This document shows positions 9,865 through 21,197 of a stretch of 64,000 nt of DNA, in pieces; within the stretch, counting starts at the first letter, position 1; every line of letters begins with the position of its first letter. The stretch covers positions 454,136 through 518,135 of the forward strand of contig NZ_JACYFC010000001.1 of NCBI RefSeq assembly GCF_014803385.1. The letters run 5' to 3'. This DNA is from Marinomonas colpomeniae. Lineage in GTDB: Bacteria; Pseudomonadota; Gammaproteobacteria; Pseudomonadales; Marinomonadaceae. The position numbers were made by a program, and so were the translations under genes. The notes below the pieces were generated by a model. It was not told the DNA's origin. It worked only from the letters and a program-made list of their open reading frames with translations, and searched no databases.

Positions 9865-10271
9865 TAACTGCTCGAATAGTATTTTGTTGGGTTGTGTTAT
9901 TTTTCGCTCTTCCTGGAATAGCTCAAGAATTACTGACATTTAGCTCTACACTCAATCAAACTAGGTATCAAAATTTGATTGAAGAATTACGTTGTCCTAA
10001 GTGTCAAAATCAAAATTTAGCCGATTCAGCTTCTGGTATTGCGGTTGATTTGCGAGAGCAAGTTCATCAAATGATAGAGGCAAATAAATCTGATCAAGAA
10101 ATTGTAGACTACATGGTTGCGCGCTATGGCGAGTTTGTTTTATACCGTCCTATTCATTCGTCTGCGACTTTTTTACTTTGGTATGGGCCGTTTATTTTAC
10201 TGGGAATCGGCTTATTCACTTTTGTATTAGTGGTCATGGCAAATCGCAAAAAACGTGGAGCGAAATTATGA
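9861..10271 (+). CDS. ccmH: Cytochrome c maturation protein CcmH
   Basis: A 136-residue protein starting at ATG 9861, which overlaps the dsbE stop (ATGA). It has a signal peptide (about 1-21), the thioredoxin-like pair LRCPKC at Cys45/Cys48, and one C-terminal membrane helix. CcmH resolves the disulfide between CcmG and apocytochrome c and acts with CcmF. This is the short, single-domain CcmH; the TPR part found fused in Escherichia coli is the separate next gene. Confidence 0.94.
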   Translation: MITARIVFCWVVLFFALPGIAQELLTFSSTLNQTRYQNLIEELRCPKCQNQNLADSASGIAVDLREQVHQMIEANKSDQEIVDYMVARYGEFVLYRPIHSSATFLLWYGPFILLGIGLFTFVLVVMANRKKRGAKL

Positions 10272-11476
10272 TCTTTGCGTATCTGATTATGGTGTCCATG
10301 ATTACGTTAAGTATTTTTTATCTTTATAGGTCAGTGTTCCAGCATCTTAATCAATCCTTTGATTCTGATGAGATACAGGCTTTTTTGAATATTCGACGTA
10401 CTGAAATTAATGAAGAGCAAGAAGCTGGACGGCTAACGTCAAATGAGTCCTTACAGCTATTATTAGATGTTGATCATGAAGCCAATTTATTGAGTTTAAA
10501 TTCCGAGTATTCTCCTTTGTTGCATAGACGGTTTAATATGGAACTCGATGTTCACTTGGCTCGTTGGGTGATGCTTGGGGTTATAGTCGTTACTGTTTTA
10601 GGAAGTGTGAGTCTTTATTACAAGATAGGTTATTCAACTGAGGTTTCTTTTACACAAGATTTGCAAAGGCAAGAATTAACGCCGCAAAAGGTGAGTGAGT
10701 TTCTTCATTATCGTAGTCAGCGATATGACCGAATAGAGGATTGGTATTATGAAGCGACCGATTCTCTTCGTGCTGGCAAGTATCAAGATGCAGTTGTCGC
10801 ATTTGAAACTGCGATTAGCAAAATACCAGATGGTGCTGAAAACAGAGTGAGTTTATTGGTGGAATATGCCCAAGCAATTTTTTATGCGAACGGTAACCAG
10901 AGTTCAGAAACGATGCTTCGCGTTGTAAATGATATTCTTCGGGACTCACCTACTCAAGCAATTGCATTAGGCCTCAAAGGTGTCGCAGAATTTGACCATA
11001 AAAATTACTTAGGAGCTGTACTTGCTTGGCAAGAAGCAATTCGCTACAACCCTAATTCGACTGAGCGAATTGCATTATTATCAGCTATCAATAAAGCTCG
11101 TGATGCGGGAGGTATTGATTATAAAAAAATCGCTCCGATCATTACTCACCAACTAGCTATTCAAATTGAATGGGATACAAATAATATTCAGTGGCAATCA
11201 AATGATGTTCTGTTGGTCTATGCATTAGCAAAAGGTGAAAAGATGCCTGTTGCAATTCAAAGAGTTCATCCAGAGGATTTAAAAAAGCCTATTTTACTGA
11301 CGAATCTTGATGCCTTGATGCCAACGATGACATTAGCAGAAATCGAGAAAGTAGATCTTGTCGTGAAATTATCGAATATTAATGACAATGATCTGACAAA
11401 AGGCCAAATTATCGGTATAAAAGAAGGCTTATTTGTAAATAGTAAAGAGATTATCGGAATCAAGGTGTCCTTGTAA
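10268..11476 (+). CDS. ccmI: Cytochrome c maturation TPR protein CcmI
   Basis: A 402-residue protein starting at ATG 10268 (ATGA overlap with ccmH). Two N-terminal membrane segments (about 3-20 and 98-118) flank a cytoplasmic loop, followed by TPR repeats (about 160-280) and a C-terminal periplasmic domain. CcmI is the apocytochrome chaperone that presents substrate to CcmF/H. It ends the ccm operon; the C-terminal part is less conserved, as usual. Confidence 0.9.
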   Translation: MIFAYLIMVSMITLSIFYLYRSVFQHLNQSFDSDEIQAFLNIRRTEINEEQEAGRLTSNESLQLLLDVDHEANLLSLNSEYSPLLHRRFNMELDVHLARWVMLGVIVVTVLGSVSLYYKIGYSTEVSFTQDLQRQELTPQKVSEFLHYRSQRYDRIEDWYYEATDSLRAGKYQDAVVAFETAISKIPDGAENRVSLLVEYAQAIFYANGNQSSETMLRVVNDILRDSPTQAIALGLKGVAEFDHKNYLGAVLAWQEAIRYNPNSTERIALLSAINKARDAGGIDYKKIAPIITHQLAIQIEWDTNNIQWQSNDVLLVYALAKGEKMPVAIQRVHPEDLKKPILLTNLDALMPTMTLAEIEKVDLVVKLSNINDNDLTKGQIIGIKEGLFVNSKEIIGIKVSL

Positions 11477-11541
11477 TTGAATCCTAAGGCGCTTCGTTTG
11501 ATAATAACGTCAACTTTAATAGATGTAATACGGAATGTGTA

Positions 11542-12627
11542 ATGGAATTTAGCTTGCGTGAGTGGCTAATCTTGATTGGGGTCGTCATTATTGTCGCTAT
11601 CCTCATAGATGGATTTCGTCGATATAAGAAAGGGCAAGCATTTGCTCAACTAGATGATGAATTTGACGAGTTTGATAGTTCAGATGATAGCGAGATAGTG
11701 CAAAAAGATACTATCTCAGCGTATCGTAAAAATCCCTCAAGAGAGAGGGGTAGTGTTGCACAGGAGCCTACTGCGAATGCGTTTGAAAATGCACGAAAGA
11801 CCGCAAAATCACCTTTAGCAGAAGTTCCTCATACGGTTGATTCTGGACCAGAGCTTGATCGGGGTGAAGAAATGCATCTTGATGAGCTGGCTTCCTTAGT
11901 GCCTGATAGAGCCTATGGAGACTCTGCAATCTCTGAACAAAATTATTCAGATGATGGCTTTTACGAACAAGATGAGCTTGATTTAGATTTTGGGGCAGAG
12001 ACAGATAGTAGAGAAGGTAATACTAGAGAAGAAGACTTTACGAGTGAGTCAGAAGAGCCTGATGTTTTAGATACTCATGATAATGAAGATTATGAGCGAA
12101 GCTATTCAGAAGTTGATATTGGTCAAGTCACTCCTCAAGGTATTGTTGACGATATAGACGATGACTTTGAAGATGACGATAATGTTGCTGAGATTGAAGA
12201 AGTTATTGTTATTAATATTTTGGCACCAGAAGATCAAAATTTCTCTGGAATGGAACTTCTTCAACTTATTTTAAATTGTGGTATGCGTTACGGTGAAATG
12301 GATATTTTCCATCGTCATGAAGACGGATTTGACCGCGGTCGAGTGCAATTTAGTATGGCTAATGCTATTGAACCCGGAACATTTGACCTAGATACCATGG
12401 GGGAAGGTGAGTGTCCTGGTGTGAGTTTTTTCATGGGATTACCTGGCCCTAAAAATAGCATGAAAGCGTTTGATTTTATGCTTGAAACATCACAAACATT
12501 AGTACGTAATCTAGGTGGCGAATTACGTGATGAGCGTCGAACACCAATGAGTGATCAAACAATTGCCCATTGCCGTCAGCGAATACGTGATTTTGAACGC
12601 CGACGTTTAATGCGAACCAAACAGTAG
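11542..12627 (+). CDS. zipA: Cell division protein ZipA
   Basis: A 361-residue protein with an N-terminal membrane anchor (about 6-24), a long acidic unstructured linker (about 35-215, rich in Asp, Glu and Ser) and the C-terminal FtsZ-binding domain (about 220-350: VIVINILAPEDQNFSG, GMRYGEMDIFHRH). ZipA ties FtsZ filaments to the inner membrane at the septum. Its neighbour ligA is the usual partner in gammaproteobacteria. The linker is more acidic than the Pro/Gln-rich linker of Escherichia coli. Confidence 0.94.
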   Translation: MEFSLREWLILIGVVIIVAILIDGFRRYKKGQAFAQLDDEFDEFDSSDDSEIVQKDTISAYRKNPSRERGSVAQEPTANAFENARKTAKSPLAEVPHTVDSGPELDRGEEMHLDELASLVPDRAYGDSAISEQNYSDDGFYEQDELDLDFGAETDSREGNTREEDFTSESEEPDVLDTHDNEDYERSYSEVDIGQVTPQGIVDDIDDDFEDDDNVAEIEEVIVINILAPEDQNFSGMELLQLILNCGMRYGEMDIFHRHEDGFDRGRVQFSMANAIEPGTFDLDTMGEGECPGVSFFMGLPGPKNSMKAFDFMLETSQTLVRNLGGELRDERRTPMSDQTIAHCRQRIRDFERRRLMRTKQ

Positions 12628-12640
12628 AAAACTAGATTTA

Positions 12641-12684
12641 AGCATAAACAATCAGGGCCCTAACGGGCCTTGATTGTTTATGCT
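12641..12684. other. Long near-perfect hairpin between zipA and ligA
   Basis: Two 20-bp arms (12641-12660 and 12665-12684) pair with only one G/T wobble position around a 4-base loop (TAAC). No T-run follows on the + strand, so it is not a textbook intrinsic terminator. It may still end or slow zipA transcription, protect mRNA ends, or mark a processing site. It lies 37 bp before the ligA start. Confidence 0.85.
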
Positions 12685-12709
12685 TGATACAAGCCTGCAG
12701 AAAATTTGA

Positions 12710-14770
<2,061 letters not shown>

Positions 14771-15007
14771 TTGGACACATTAATTCCTTATGATTCATTG
14801 TCCCCTGAAACTTTAGAAACCATTTTAGATGATATCGTATCACGTGATGGAACCGATTATGGAGAATACGATTTATCCGTTGCGCAAAAACGTCAACAAG
14901 CGTTGAAGGCATTGGGGAAAAGGGAGGCTGTATTATTATTTGATACAGAGAGCGAAACCATCAAAATGATTCCTAAAGACACATTGAGCAATTACGACCT
15001 TATTTAA
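14771..15007 (+). CDS. YheU/UPF0270 family protein
   Basis: A 78-residue protein starting at TTG 14771, immediately after the ligA stop; GGAG 8 bases upstream supports this start. The N-terminal block LIPYDSLSPETLETI and RDGTDYGEYDLS match the YheU (UPF0270) family, whose function is not established. The C-terminal codons lie inside a long inverted repeat (14983-15024). Its position after ligA suggests translational coupling. Confidence 0.85.
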   Translation: MDTLIPYDSLSPETLETILDDIVSRDGTDYGEYDLSVAQKRQQALKALGKREAVLLFDTESETIKMIPKDTLSNYDLI

Positions 15008-15024
15008 GGTCGTTGTTGCTCAAT
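14983..15024. terminator. Long hairpin at the end of yheU, between convergent genes
   Basis: A 42-base inverted repeat: outer arms ATTGAGCAA/TTGCTCAAT and inner arms ACGACCTTA/TAAGGTCGT, separated only by a 2x2 mismatch. It overlaps the last codons and the stop of the yheU-like gene and lies 22 bp from the convergent cysE stop. There is no strong T-run, but the position suggests a bidirectional terminator or mRNA end protector. Confidence 0.7.
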
Positions 15025-15045
15025 AACTTTACATTTTTCAGTTCA

Positions 15046-15873
15046 CTACTCGGCACAATCTCGAAGACAATGGTTGATGTTATGATCCATTTCCAGAGCT
15101 GGTTCCCCTTCGGTATTACGGCCAACCACTTTGGCAGGTACGCCGGCTACAGTCGTATGATTTTCAACGGCTTCTAGTACAACACTACCGGCACCAATTT
15201 TAGCACCGACACCAATTTCGATATTGCCTAAAATTTTCGCCCCTGCACCAATTAAGACACCAGAACGAATTTTAGGATGACGGTCGCCATGTTCTTTTCC
15301 TGTACCACCAAGCGTTACGGATTGTAGGATGGATACATTGTCTTCGATTATGCAGGTTTCGCCGACAACAAGACCTGTCGCATGATCTAACATGACGCCA
15401 CAGCCAATAGTGGCTGCTGGGTGAATATCGACACTGAATACCATCGACATTTGGCCCTGTAAATACAAAGCTAAGCTCTTTCTGTTATTTTTCCATAGCC
15501 AGTTTGCAACACGGTAAGTTTGCAATGCATGGAAGCCCTTAAAAAATAACAAAGGTGTTGTTAAAGTATCGCAAGCCGCGTCTCTGTCTTTTATTGCTAA
15601 AATATCTTGCTCGATGCATCTGACAATGCCAGAGTGGGAGTCAGCCATGGCTTCTTCGAATACTTCTCGTAATACCATGGCAGGAATTGATATACTGTCC
15701 AGTTTACTGGCCAGTAAAAAGCTTAATGCTGAGCACAATGTTTCATGACGTAAAATGGTAGTATTGAAATAACTGGCTAAAATGGGTTCGTCTGTTGCAA
15801 GCTTTTCAGCTTCTGCTTGTAAGGATTGCCATAGGTTGTCATTAGTTACGTCATTTTTCATTGTTGTGCTCAA
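15046..15873 (-). CDS. cysE: Serine O-acetyltransferase CysE
   Basis: A 275-residue protein of the Escherichia coli CysE type. It has an N-terminal helical domain (1-140) and a C-terminal left-handed beta-helix with hexapeptide repeats (IHPAATIGCGVMLDHATG, IRSGVLIGAGAKILGN). The catalytic His is in MLDHATG. It makes O-acetylserine from serine and acetyl-CoA, the first step of cysteine synthesis. The TTG at 15873 is preferred because AGGTG lies 8 bases upstream; ATG 15861 is the alternative. Confidence 0.94.
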   Translation of the reverse strand: MSTTMKNDVTNDNLWQSLQAEAEKLATDEPILASYFNTTILRHETLCSALSFLLASKLDSISIPAMVLREVFEEAMADSHSGIVRCIEQDILAIKDRDAACDTLTTPLLFFKGFHALQTYRVANWLWKNNRKSLALYLQGQMSMVFSVDIHPAATIGCGVMLDHATGLVVGETCIIEDNVSILQSVTLGGTGKEHGDRHPKIRSGVLIGAGAKILGNIEIGVGAKIGAGSVVLEAVENHTTVAGVPAKVVGRNTEGEPALEMDHNINHCLRDCAE

Positions 15874-15977
15874 AGGGTATTCACCTATATTTATTCATGT
15901 GTAGAATGTAGGTTATAAGTTTAGGGTTAAACATTACAAGGGGCAATGCGAAGTTTGCTCAAAAAGATGGAGATAAT

Positions 15978-16307
15978 ATGTCTAAAAAAAATGTTGCAGA
16001 TGCACTACATATCTTTTACGAGCTAAATGAGTGTTTTTCTGATGCTTATTGGGAAACTAATGACATTAACCAAAAAGATAGTTTCTTTGCGATGAAGTCT
16101 ATTCTACAAGATGAGTTAGATGAGCTACACAAACTTAGCTTACAGGATCACGCTTATCCTTATGAACCAATGAATCCTAGTTTGTTGAAATTAAGCGGAA
16201 AATTACGCGCTTTATTACCAGAGCTTAATCGACACGTTTATCGTCAAAAAACAGAAGATCGTTTTGTTGAGCTGATTCCAGATGCTTGTGAATTGTTCGA
16301 GTCATAA
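15978..16307 (+). CDS. Uncharacterised helical protein
   Basis: A 109-residue acidic, mostly helical protein with no signal or membrane segment that I can see. GGAG lies 6 bases before the ATG, and a strong terminator follows 15 bp after the stop, so it looks like a real monocistronic gene. It diverges from cysE. I do not recognise the family. Visible features are several Tyr/Glu/Asp-rich helices and the phrase PYEPMNPSLLKLSGKLRALLPELNRH in two halves, which looks like a conserved core. Confidence 0.7.
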   Translation: MSKKNVADALHIFYELNECFSDAYWETNDINQKDSFFAMKSILQDELDELHKLSLQDHAYPYEPMNPSLLKLSGKLRALLPELNRHVYRQKTEDRFVELIPDACELFES

Positions 16308-16322
16308 TATAAAGAACAATAT

Positions 16323-16361
16323 AAAAACGCCGTTAAATTTCAGTAATTTAACGGCGTTTTT
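16323..16361. terminator. Bidirectional intrinsic terminator
   Basis: Perfect 17-bp arms (16323-16339 and 16345-16361; AAAAACGCCGTTAAATT and complement) with a 5-base loop. They have A-run and T-run ends on both strands, so the hairpin can end both the 109-residue gene (+) and mnmC (-). Confidence 0.95.
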
Positions 16362-16365
16362 ATAT

Positions 16366-18390
16366 CTAAATACCTTGGCTGCGTTTTAAATTGCGAATAA
16401 TAAAGCGACTAGGGTGAAGTGAATAACTGATTTCTTGTTCTAAAGGCGAAGGCGTATTGGTAATCAGGCTAGCAATATATTGGCCGCTTAAAGGTGTAGA
16501 AATCAGCCCTCTCGAACCATGCCCAATGTTTATATAAAGCTGACTTATCGGTTCTTCTATAGTGTTGGTTTTCCATTTTGCATTTTTAGTAAGTGCTGAA
16601 TAGGCTGTTTGATATATTTGGTCTGACTGAGCTGGCCCTACTATTGGTGAATGATCTACAACGGTGCAGCGAAATGAGACTCGTCCAGAGCAGTCTTTGC
16701 TCTCGAATACTCCGTCTGATAAATCCAGTAGGCCTCTTAAAATAGTGAGGTTTTTTTGATGATCTGATTCACGCACTTCTTGATCGTCATCTTCAAAATT
16801 ATAAGTCGATCCAAAGTGTATCTGTCCATCAATCGGTGGCGACACATAACCAAATTCACACAGTACTTTTTCAATATCTATTTTTTCAGCGGGTTCATCT
16901 TGTGATAAACAGTTTTTTCTTGCTGTTTCCACATCAAGATAAGAAACCTGACCGCGTACTGGGATAGTGGGTGTTTTGGTTGTGATATTAAGATTGTCGG
17001 TCTGATTTGCGGTACAAAGTACAACGTGAGAGAAAAAATGCTCTTGTAAACCTGTAGTCGCTTTCCAGTGATTTTTTGATTCGTCACTTTCTGATGTGAT
17101 TTCTGGGTCAATAGACTCAAGGCTACTTAATAAAGTATTGAGTTGAACGCTTATGTTTGGGTGAGACAAAAGAGTCTCACAAAGTTTTTTAGGTGCAACC
17201 CAACCAGATAAAGGTAGAAGGATACTACCGTTTTTGTCTGTAGAAGCTTGGAGGACCGCTTCTGGGTACAATTGTTCGTCTAATAATTTTTGGAAACGCA
17301 GTGCTTCTTTCTCATTTTTTGGAATTTGTATTAGTCCACATTGATCCCAAAAAACTTGTTTTTGATCCAGCTTAGAAAACAAACGTGTGGCGTACAGATA
17401 AGCAGCAAGGTAAAAGCGATTCACTTCAGAATCCTGCGCTGTAAATTTTGGATACAGCATCCCTTGAGGGTTGCCTGACGCTTCACAAGCAATCGTTTTG
17501 CCTTGTTCCCAAACGGTTACTGAAACGCCTTGTGCTGCTAATGCATAGGCCGTATTTGCGCCTGCTAAGCCAGAGCCAACAACCAAAACTTTTTTAATAG
17601 GCACAGATATTTTTTGACGTAAATTGAACCAAGCTTGACCTTGGGACATTCGTTCAGGAAACGAAGTGGTTAGCTGATTAAGTTGACCGACCGCCATTTC
17701 TCTTTTTTGCCCAAACCCTTTAACTTTTTGAACATCAAAGCCAACGGCCTGCAACCCACGACGAACAATACCTGCCGCGGTGAACGTTGAAAAAGTTGTG
17801 CCTTGATGACTAAGGCGGTGAATATGCTGAAAGAGCTTCTCTGTCCACATTTCTGGATTTTTACTTGGTGCAAAACCATCTAAAAACCAAGCGTCGATGT
17901 TGGCATTTAACGCAGCGAATCCTTCTTCGGCTTCGCCAAACCAAAGTGTCAGTTGAATACGACCTTGTGCTAGTTCAATACGGTGCAGTCCATGACACAC
18001 AGTAGGGTAGGCCTCGATAAGTTCTTTGCTATAAGCGGCAAGCGAGGGCCACATATTTAAGGCGGCTGTTAACATGTCTTTAGTAAGAGGGTATTTTTCA
18101 ACTGAGATAAAATGCAGTTGCTTGTCGTCAGAGGCCTCGCTGTCTAAAAATGCTTGCCAAGCACATAGGAAGTTTAACCCTGTCCCAAAACCTGTTTCTG
18201 CGATAACAAAAACATTTTTCTGGAGCGCTTTCCAGCGTTCAAGGAGCTTGTTGTGTTGTAAAAAGACGTAGCGTGTTTCTTCTAAACCAGACTCTTTATC
18301 AAAGTAAACATCATCGAACTGTGAGGAGTGTGGCGCGCCATCTTCCCCCCAGTTCAAATCAGGGCGTTCTAATTTGTAACTAGTTAACAC
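16366..18390 (-). CDS. mnmC: Bifunctional tRNA mnm5s2U biosynthesis protein MnmC
   Basis: A 674-residue fusion. The N-terminal MnmD-type methyltransferase (1-250) has the SAM loop ETGFGTGLNFLCAW and WFLDGFAPSKNPEMW. The C-terminal FAD-dependent oxidoreductase (about 265-650) has the dinucleotide loop VVGSGLAGANTAYAL. It removes the carboxymethyl group from cmnm5(s2)U34 of tRNA and methylates the product. The start overlaps the 3' end of the upstream cyclophilin gene by 11 bases. Full length and intact motifs are present. Confidence 0.96.
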   Translation of the reverse strand: MLTSYKLERPDLNWGEDGAPHSSQFDDVYFDKESGLEETRYVFLQHNKLLERWKALQKNVFVIAETGFGTGLNFLCAWQAFLDSEASDDKQLHFISVEKYPLTKDMLTAALNMWPSLAAYSKELIEAYPTVCHGLHRIELAQGRIQLTLWFGEAEEGFAALNANIDAWFLDGFAPSKNPEMWTEKLFQHIHRLSHQGTTFSTFTAAGIVRRGLQAVGFDVQKVKGFGQKREMAVGQLNQLTTSFPERMSQGQAWFNLRQKISVPIKKVLVVGSGLAGANTAYALAAQGVSVTVWEQGKTIACEASGNPQGMLYPKFTAQDSEVNRFYLAAYLYATRLFSKLDQKQVFWDQCGLIQIPKNEKEALRFQKLLDEQLYPEAVLQASTDKNGSILLPLSGWVAPKKLCETLLSHPNISVQLNTLLSSLESIDPEITSESDESKNHWKATTGLQEHFFSHVVLCTANQTDNLNITTKTPTIPVRGQVSYLDVETARKNCLSQDEPAEKIDIEKVLCEFGYVSPPIDGQIHFGSTYNFEDDDQEVRESDHQKNLTILRGLLDLSDGVFESKDCSGRVSFRCTVVDHSPIVGPAQSDQIYQTAYSALTKNAKWKTNTIEEPISQLYINIGHGSRGLISTPLSGQYIASLITNTPSPLEQEISYSLHPSRFIIRNLKRSQGI

Positions 18391-18931
18391 GAGTGATGCT
18401 CTGGATAATCATAGGTGTCTCAGGTACATTTTGATAAGGGCCAACAGATGTAGTTGGACTTGCGGCTATTGTGTCTACCACTTCCATACCAGATACAACT
18501 TCGCCAAAAACCGTATAACCTGCGCTGCCGCGAGCGCCATCGTTCAAAAAAGCATTATCGACGTGGTTAATGAAAAACTGTGACGTTGCGCTGTTTGGAT
18601 CTTGCGTCCGTGCCATTGCCAATGTTCCACGATTGTTTGCTAAGCCGTTATCGCCTTCGTAAGCGACCGCTTTATGGGTGCTTTTACGTTCTAAGTCTTC
18701 TGTGAAACCTCCACCTTGCACCATGAAACCACGAATTACGCGGTGGAAAATTGTATCGTTATAAAAACCTTCATCAGCGTAACGTAGAAAATTCTCTACG
18801 GTTTTTGGAGCTGCTTTTTCATTCAAGTCAACTCGAATCGTACCCTGGCTTGTTAAAATATCCACTTCAGTTGCATTCACTTGTGAACAAAGAGTGAGTA
18901 GGGCAAGAGCGGTCATGATAGGTTTACGCAT
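18380..18931 (-). CDS. Periplasmic peptidyl-prolyl cis-trans isomerase (cyclophilin type)
   Basis: A 183-residue protein with a cleavable signal (MRKPIMTALALLTLCSQVNA, about 1-20) and one cyclophilin domain carrying FHRVIRGFMVQGG, RTQDPNSATSQFFIN and FGEVVSGMEVVD. These are the catalytic Arg, Gln and Phe blocks of PpiA/PpiB proteins. It should speed proline isomerisation during folding of secreted proteins. It overlaps mnmC by 11 bases, so the two are probably co-transcribed. Confidence 0.93.
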   Translation of the reverse strand: MRKPIMTALALLTLCSQVNATEVDILTSQGTIRVDLNEKAAPKTVENFLRYADEGFYNDTIFHRVIRGFMVQGGGFTEDLERKSTHKAVAYEGDNGLANNRGTLAMARTQDPNSATSQFFINHVDNAFLNDGARGSAGYTVFGEVVSGMEVVDTIAASPTTSVGPYQNVPETPMIIQSITRVN

Positions 18932-19023
18932 AGAACGGTTTCCTTATGTATTTTGTACCCCAATAATAGGGCGTGTGTAATAGGGTGCCAAGACGTTTTG
19001 TTAATATATTAGGGAGTAAGTAA

Positions 19024-19305
19024 ATGAGAATGGCGAATGTAGAGATCGAATACTGTACTTTATGTGGTTGGATGTTACGAGCGACTTGGTTGTCTCAGGA
19101 GCTATTAACGACTTTTACAGACGATATTAAAAGCGTGACCTTGCTGCCGACGCAAGGTGGCATTTTTAAAGTGAGAGTGAACGGTCAAGAAATTTGGTGT
19201 CGTAAGGCTGAAGAAGGCTTTCCTGAAGCTAAAGTGTTGAAGCAACGAATGCGTGATGTGATTGATCCCGAGCGAGATCTTGGGCATTCCGATGTTAAAC
19301 CCTAA
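19024..19305 (+). CDS. SelT/SelW/SelH family selenoprotein-like protein (Rdx)
   Basis: A 93-residue thioredoxin-like protein with the CxxC-type site at Cys11-Thr-Leu-Cys14 in YCTLCGWMLRA. Eukaryotic SelW has a selenocysteine at the second position; here both are Cys. Homologues are thought to be small redox proteins. A GGGAG box lies 7 bases before ATG 19024. It stands alone between the cyclophilin gene (divergent) and yciI (convergent). Confidence 0.88.
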   Translation: MRMANVEIEYCTLCGWMLRATWLSQELLTTFTDDIKSVTLLPTQGGIFKVRVNGQEIWCRKAEEGFPEAKVLKQRMRDVIDPERDLGHSDVKP

Positions 19306-19345
19306 CAAACTAGAAGATTGGGAGTTCTTGGATTCAGATAAAATA

Positions 19346-19370
19346 CCGTAAGAGTGATTACCTCCTACGG
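19346..19370. terminator. Possible terminator hairpin between convergent genes
   Basis: Arms CCGTAAGAG (19346-19354) and CTCCTACGG (19362-19370) pair with one mismatch; a short T-run follows only after about 10 bases. It lies between convergent genes, so a terminator role is plausible but weakly supported. Confidence 0.4.
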
Positions 19371-19389
19371 CATTCTCAATTTTTCTAGA

Positions 19390-19692
19390 TTAGTTCGGAA
19401 AAACTTGTTTAAAAGGCTGAACGGTAACGTTTTTATAAACGCCAGCCGCCACATATGGATCTGCTTCAGCCCAAGATTTTGCTGCTTCAAGACTAATAAA
19501 TTCGGCGACAATTACACTGCCTGTAAACCCTGCATCACCGGGGTTATCAGAATCAATCGCAGGGTTTGGCCCTGCTAAAACTAATCGGCCTTCGTTTTGT
19601 AACGCTTGTAAGCGAGCCAAGTGCTCTGGACGAGCTGATTGACGTGCTGATAGGCTATTTTTAATGTCTTCGCCGACAATTGAGTAAAGCAT
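19390..19692 (-). CDS. yciI: YciI family protein
   Basis: A 100-residue protein with the YciI fold pattern: [10 protein letters not shown] start, [22 protein letters not shown], and [14 protein letters not shown]. The last holds the conserved Asp/His-region loop of this dimeric alpha/beta-barrel family. The reaction is not known. It lies 2 bp after yciB on the same strand, the order found in other gammaproteobacteria. Confidence 0.93.
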   Translation of the reverse strand: MLYSIVGEDIKNSLSARQSARPEHLARLQALQNEGRLVLAGPNPAIDSDNPGDAGFTGSVIVAEFISLEAAKSWAEADPYVAAGVYKNVTVQPFKQVFPN

Positions 19693-19694
19693 GC

Positions 19695-20231
19695 TTATTC
19701 CTTATTTTGTATGTGAGATGAAAGATAAATACCTTGTAACAGAATAAAGACAACCGTCATGCCTAATAATCCGAAAAGCTTAAAGTTTACCCATACATCT
19801 TCACTGTAAGAAAATGCGACATAAAGGTTTGTCGCACCAGAAACTATAAAGAAACACACCCAAGCTAGATTCAAAGAACGCCAGACTTTAAAAGGCAGTT
19901 CTAATTTATCGCCCATCATGCGTTGGATAATATTTTTGTCACCAATAAATTGGCTGCCTAAAAAGGCGATAGCGAATAAACCATTTACGATAGTTGGCTT
20001 CCATTTTATGAAATCACCGTCACCTAGAAGAACCGTAGTGCCGCCTAATAAAACCACTAAAGCCAAAGAAATAATGTGCATTTTCTCGATAGTTTTGTGT
20101 TTAAACCAGGTGTAGCCAACTTGAATAAGAGTTGCTGGAATTAAAACAGCCGTTGCCGTAATAATATCTCCTGTCATTTTATAGGCAGTAAAAAAAACAA
20201 TGATAGGAAGAAAGTCGAATAGTATTTTCAT
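19695..20231 (-). CDS. yciB: Inner membrane septation protein A (YciB)
   Basis: A 178-residue protein with five hydrophobic segments. Typical YciB blocks are [31 protein letters not shown], and [13 protein letters not shown]. YciB acts in envelope integrity and cell-division/elongation contacts. It is transcribed with yciI and diverges from the PHP-domain gene with 66 bp between them. Confidence 0.94.
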   Translation of the reverse strand: MKILFDFLPIIVFFTAYKMTGDIITATAVLIPATLIQVGYTWFKHKTIEKMHIISLALVVLLGGTTVLLGDGDFIKWKPTIVNGLFAIAFLGSQFIGDKNIIQRMMGDKLELPFKVWRSLNLAWVCFFIVSGATNLYVAFSYSEDVWVNFKLFGLLGMTVVFILLQGIYLSSHIQNKE

Positions 20232-20297
20232 ATAAAAACCAATTTATGTATGCTGGTCTCATGATAACCATCATTCCTTTTAAAGAACAGTCTATCT

Positions 20298-21149
20298 ATG
20301 CCTGAAGCTGCGAGTTACCGTAAAGTCGATTTACATACACATTCTACCCGTTCAGACGGGCGTCTTTCGCCCACTGAATTAGTTGACCTTGCAGTGGAGC
20401 AAAATGTATCTCTGTTTGCTCTTACTGACCATGACACCTTAGACGGTATTGAGGAGGCAAGCCAAAGAGCCTCAGAGTACGGACTTAGTTTTGTTAATGG
20501 TATAGAGCTATCTACTCAATGGAATGGTATTCCTTTGCATATGGTTGCGTTGCATTTTGAACGAGATAATTCAGCGCTTTTGTCTATCGTGGCAAAAAAT
20601 CAAGCAATACGGCTTGATCGAGCGCGACGCATTGCAGATCTATTGGTAAGACAGGGATTGCCTGATTTATTTGATGAAGCGGTTGCCCTTGCTGGAGAGA
20701 GCCAGCTTGGTCGACCTCATTTTGCGACCTTGTTAGTCGAAAAAGGGTTGGTAAAAGACTCGAATAAAGCGTTTGATCGTTATTTGGGTAATAAACGTTT
20801 GGGGCAGTTGCGCGATGTTTGGCCAGAATTGGAAGATGTTTTAACCGATCTTTCTGGCGAAAATGTAGAATTAATACTAGCTCATCCAAAGCGTTATCCA
20901 CTTACCGTAACCAAGTTAAAACGCTTATTGAGTGATTTTAAAAAATGGGGTGGCACAGGTATTGAAATTGCTTCTGGTAATGAGCGTCCGGACAGTGTGC
21001 GATTATTAGAAAGGTTATCTCAAGAGTTTGGGCTAAAAGCTTCCGTAGGAAGTGATTATCACGGCCCTTTCGGGCCTTGGATGCAAGTGGGTAAGTTCAC
21101 ACAAATACAGGAAAGCAAAGTAGATTTAGTCTGGCAAAATTGGGCCTAA
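20298..21149 (+). CDS. PHP-domain phosphoesterase (RNase AM / YciV type)
   Basis: A 283-residue PHP protein. Metal-binding residues are visible as DLHTHS (His13, His15), LTDHDT, an internal GRPHFA, an AHPKRY block and the C-terminal SDYHGPF. Members of this branch (YciV/TrpH) hydrolyse 3',5'-nucleotide bisphosphates and trim 5' ends of short RNA. It is followed by the YciO/Sua5-like gene and rluB, a conserved gene neighbourhood. Confidence 0.92.
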   Translation: MPEAASYRKVDLHTHSTRSDGRLSPTELVDLAVEQNVSLFALTDHDTLDGIEEASQRASEYGLSFVNGIELSTQWNGIPLHMVALHFERDNSALLSIVAKNQAIRLDRARRIADLLVRQGLPDLFDEAVALAGESQLGRPHFATLLVEKGLVKDSNKAFDRYLGNKRLGQLRDVWPELEDVLTDLSGENVELILAHPKRYPLTVTKLKRLLSDFKKWGGTGIEIASGNERPDSVRLLERLSQEFGLKASVGSDYHGPFGPWMQVGKFTQIQESKVDLVWQNWA

Positions 21150-21197
21150 TTTTTTATTGATATACTTTTTTTTATTTGAGTATTATTAACGGAGTTC

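Noticed and set aside
16878..17879. Alternative minus-strand frames inside mnmC
   Set aside because: Shadows in other frames of a full-length, intact MnmC.
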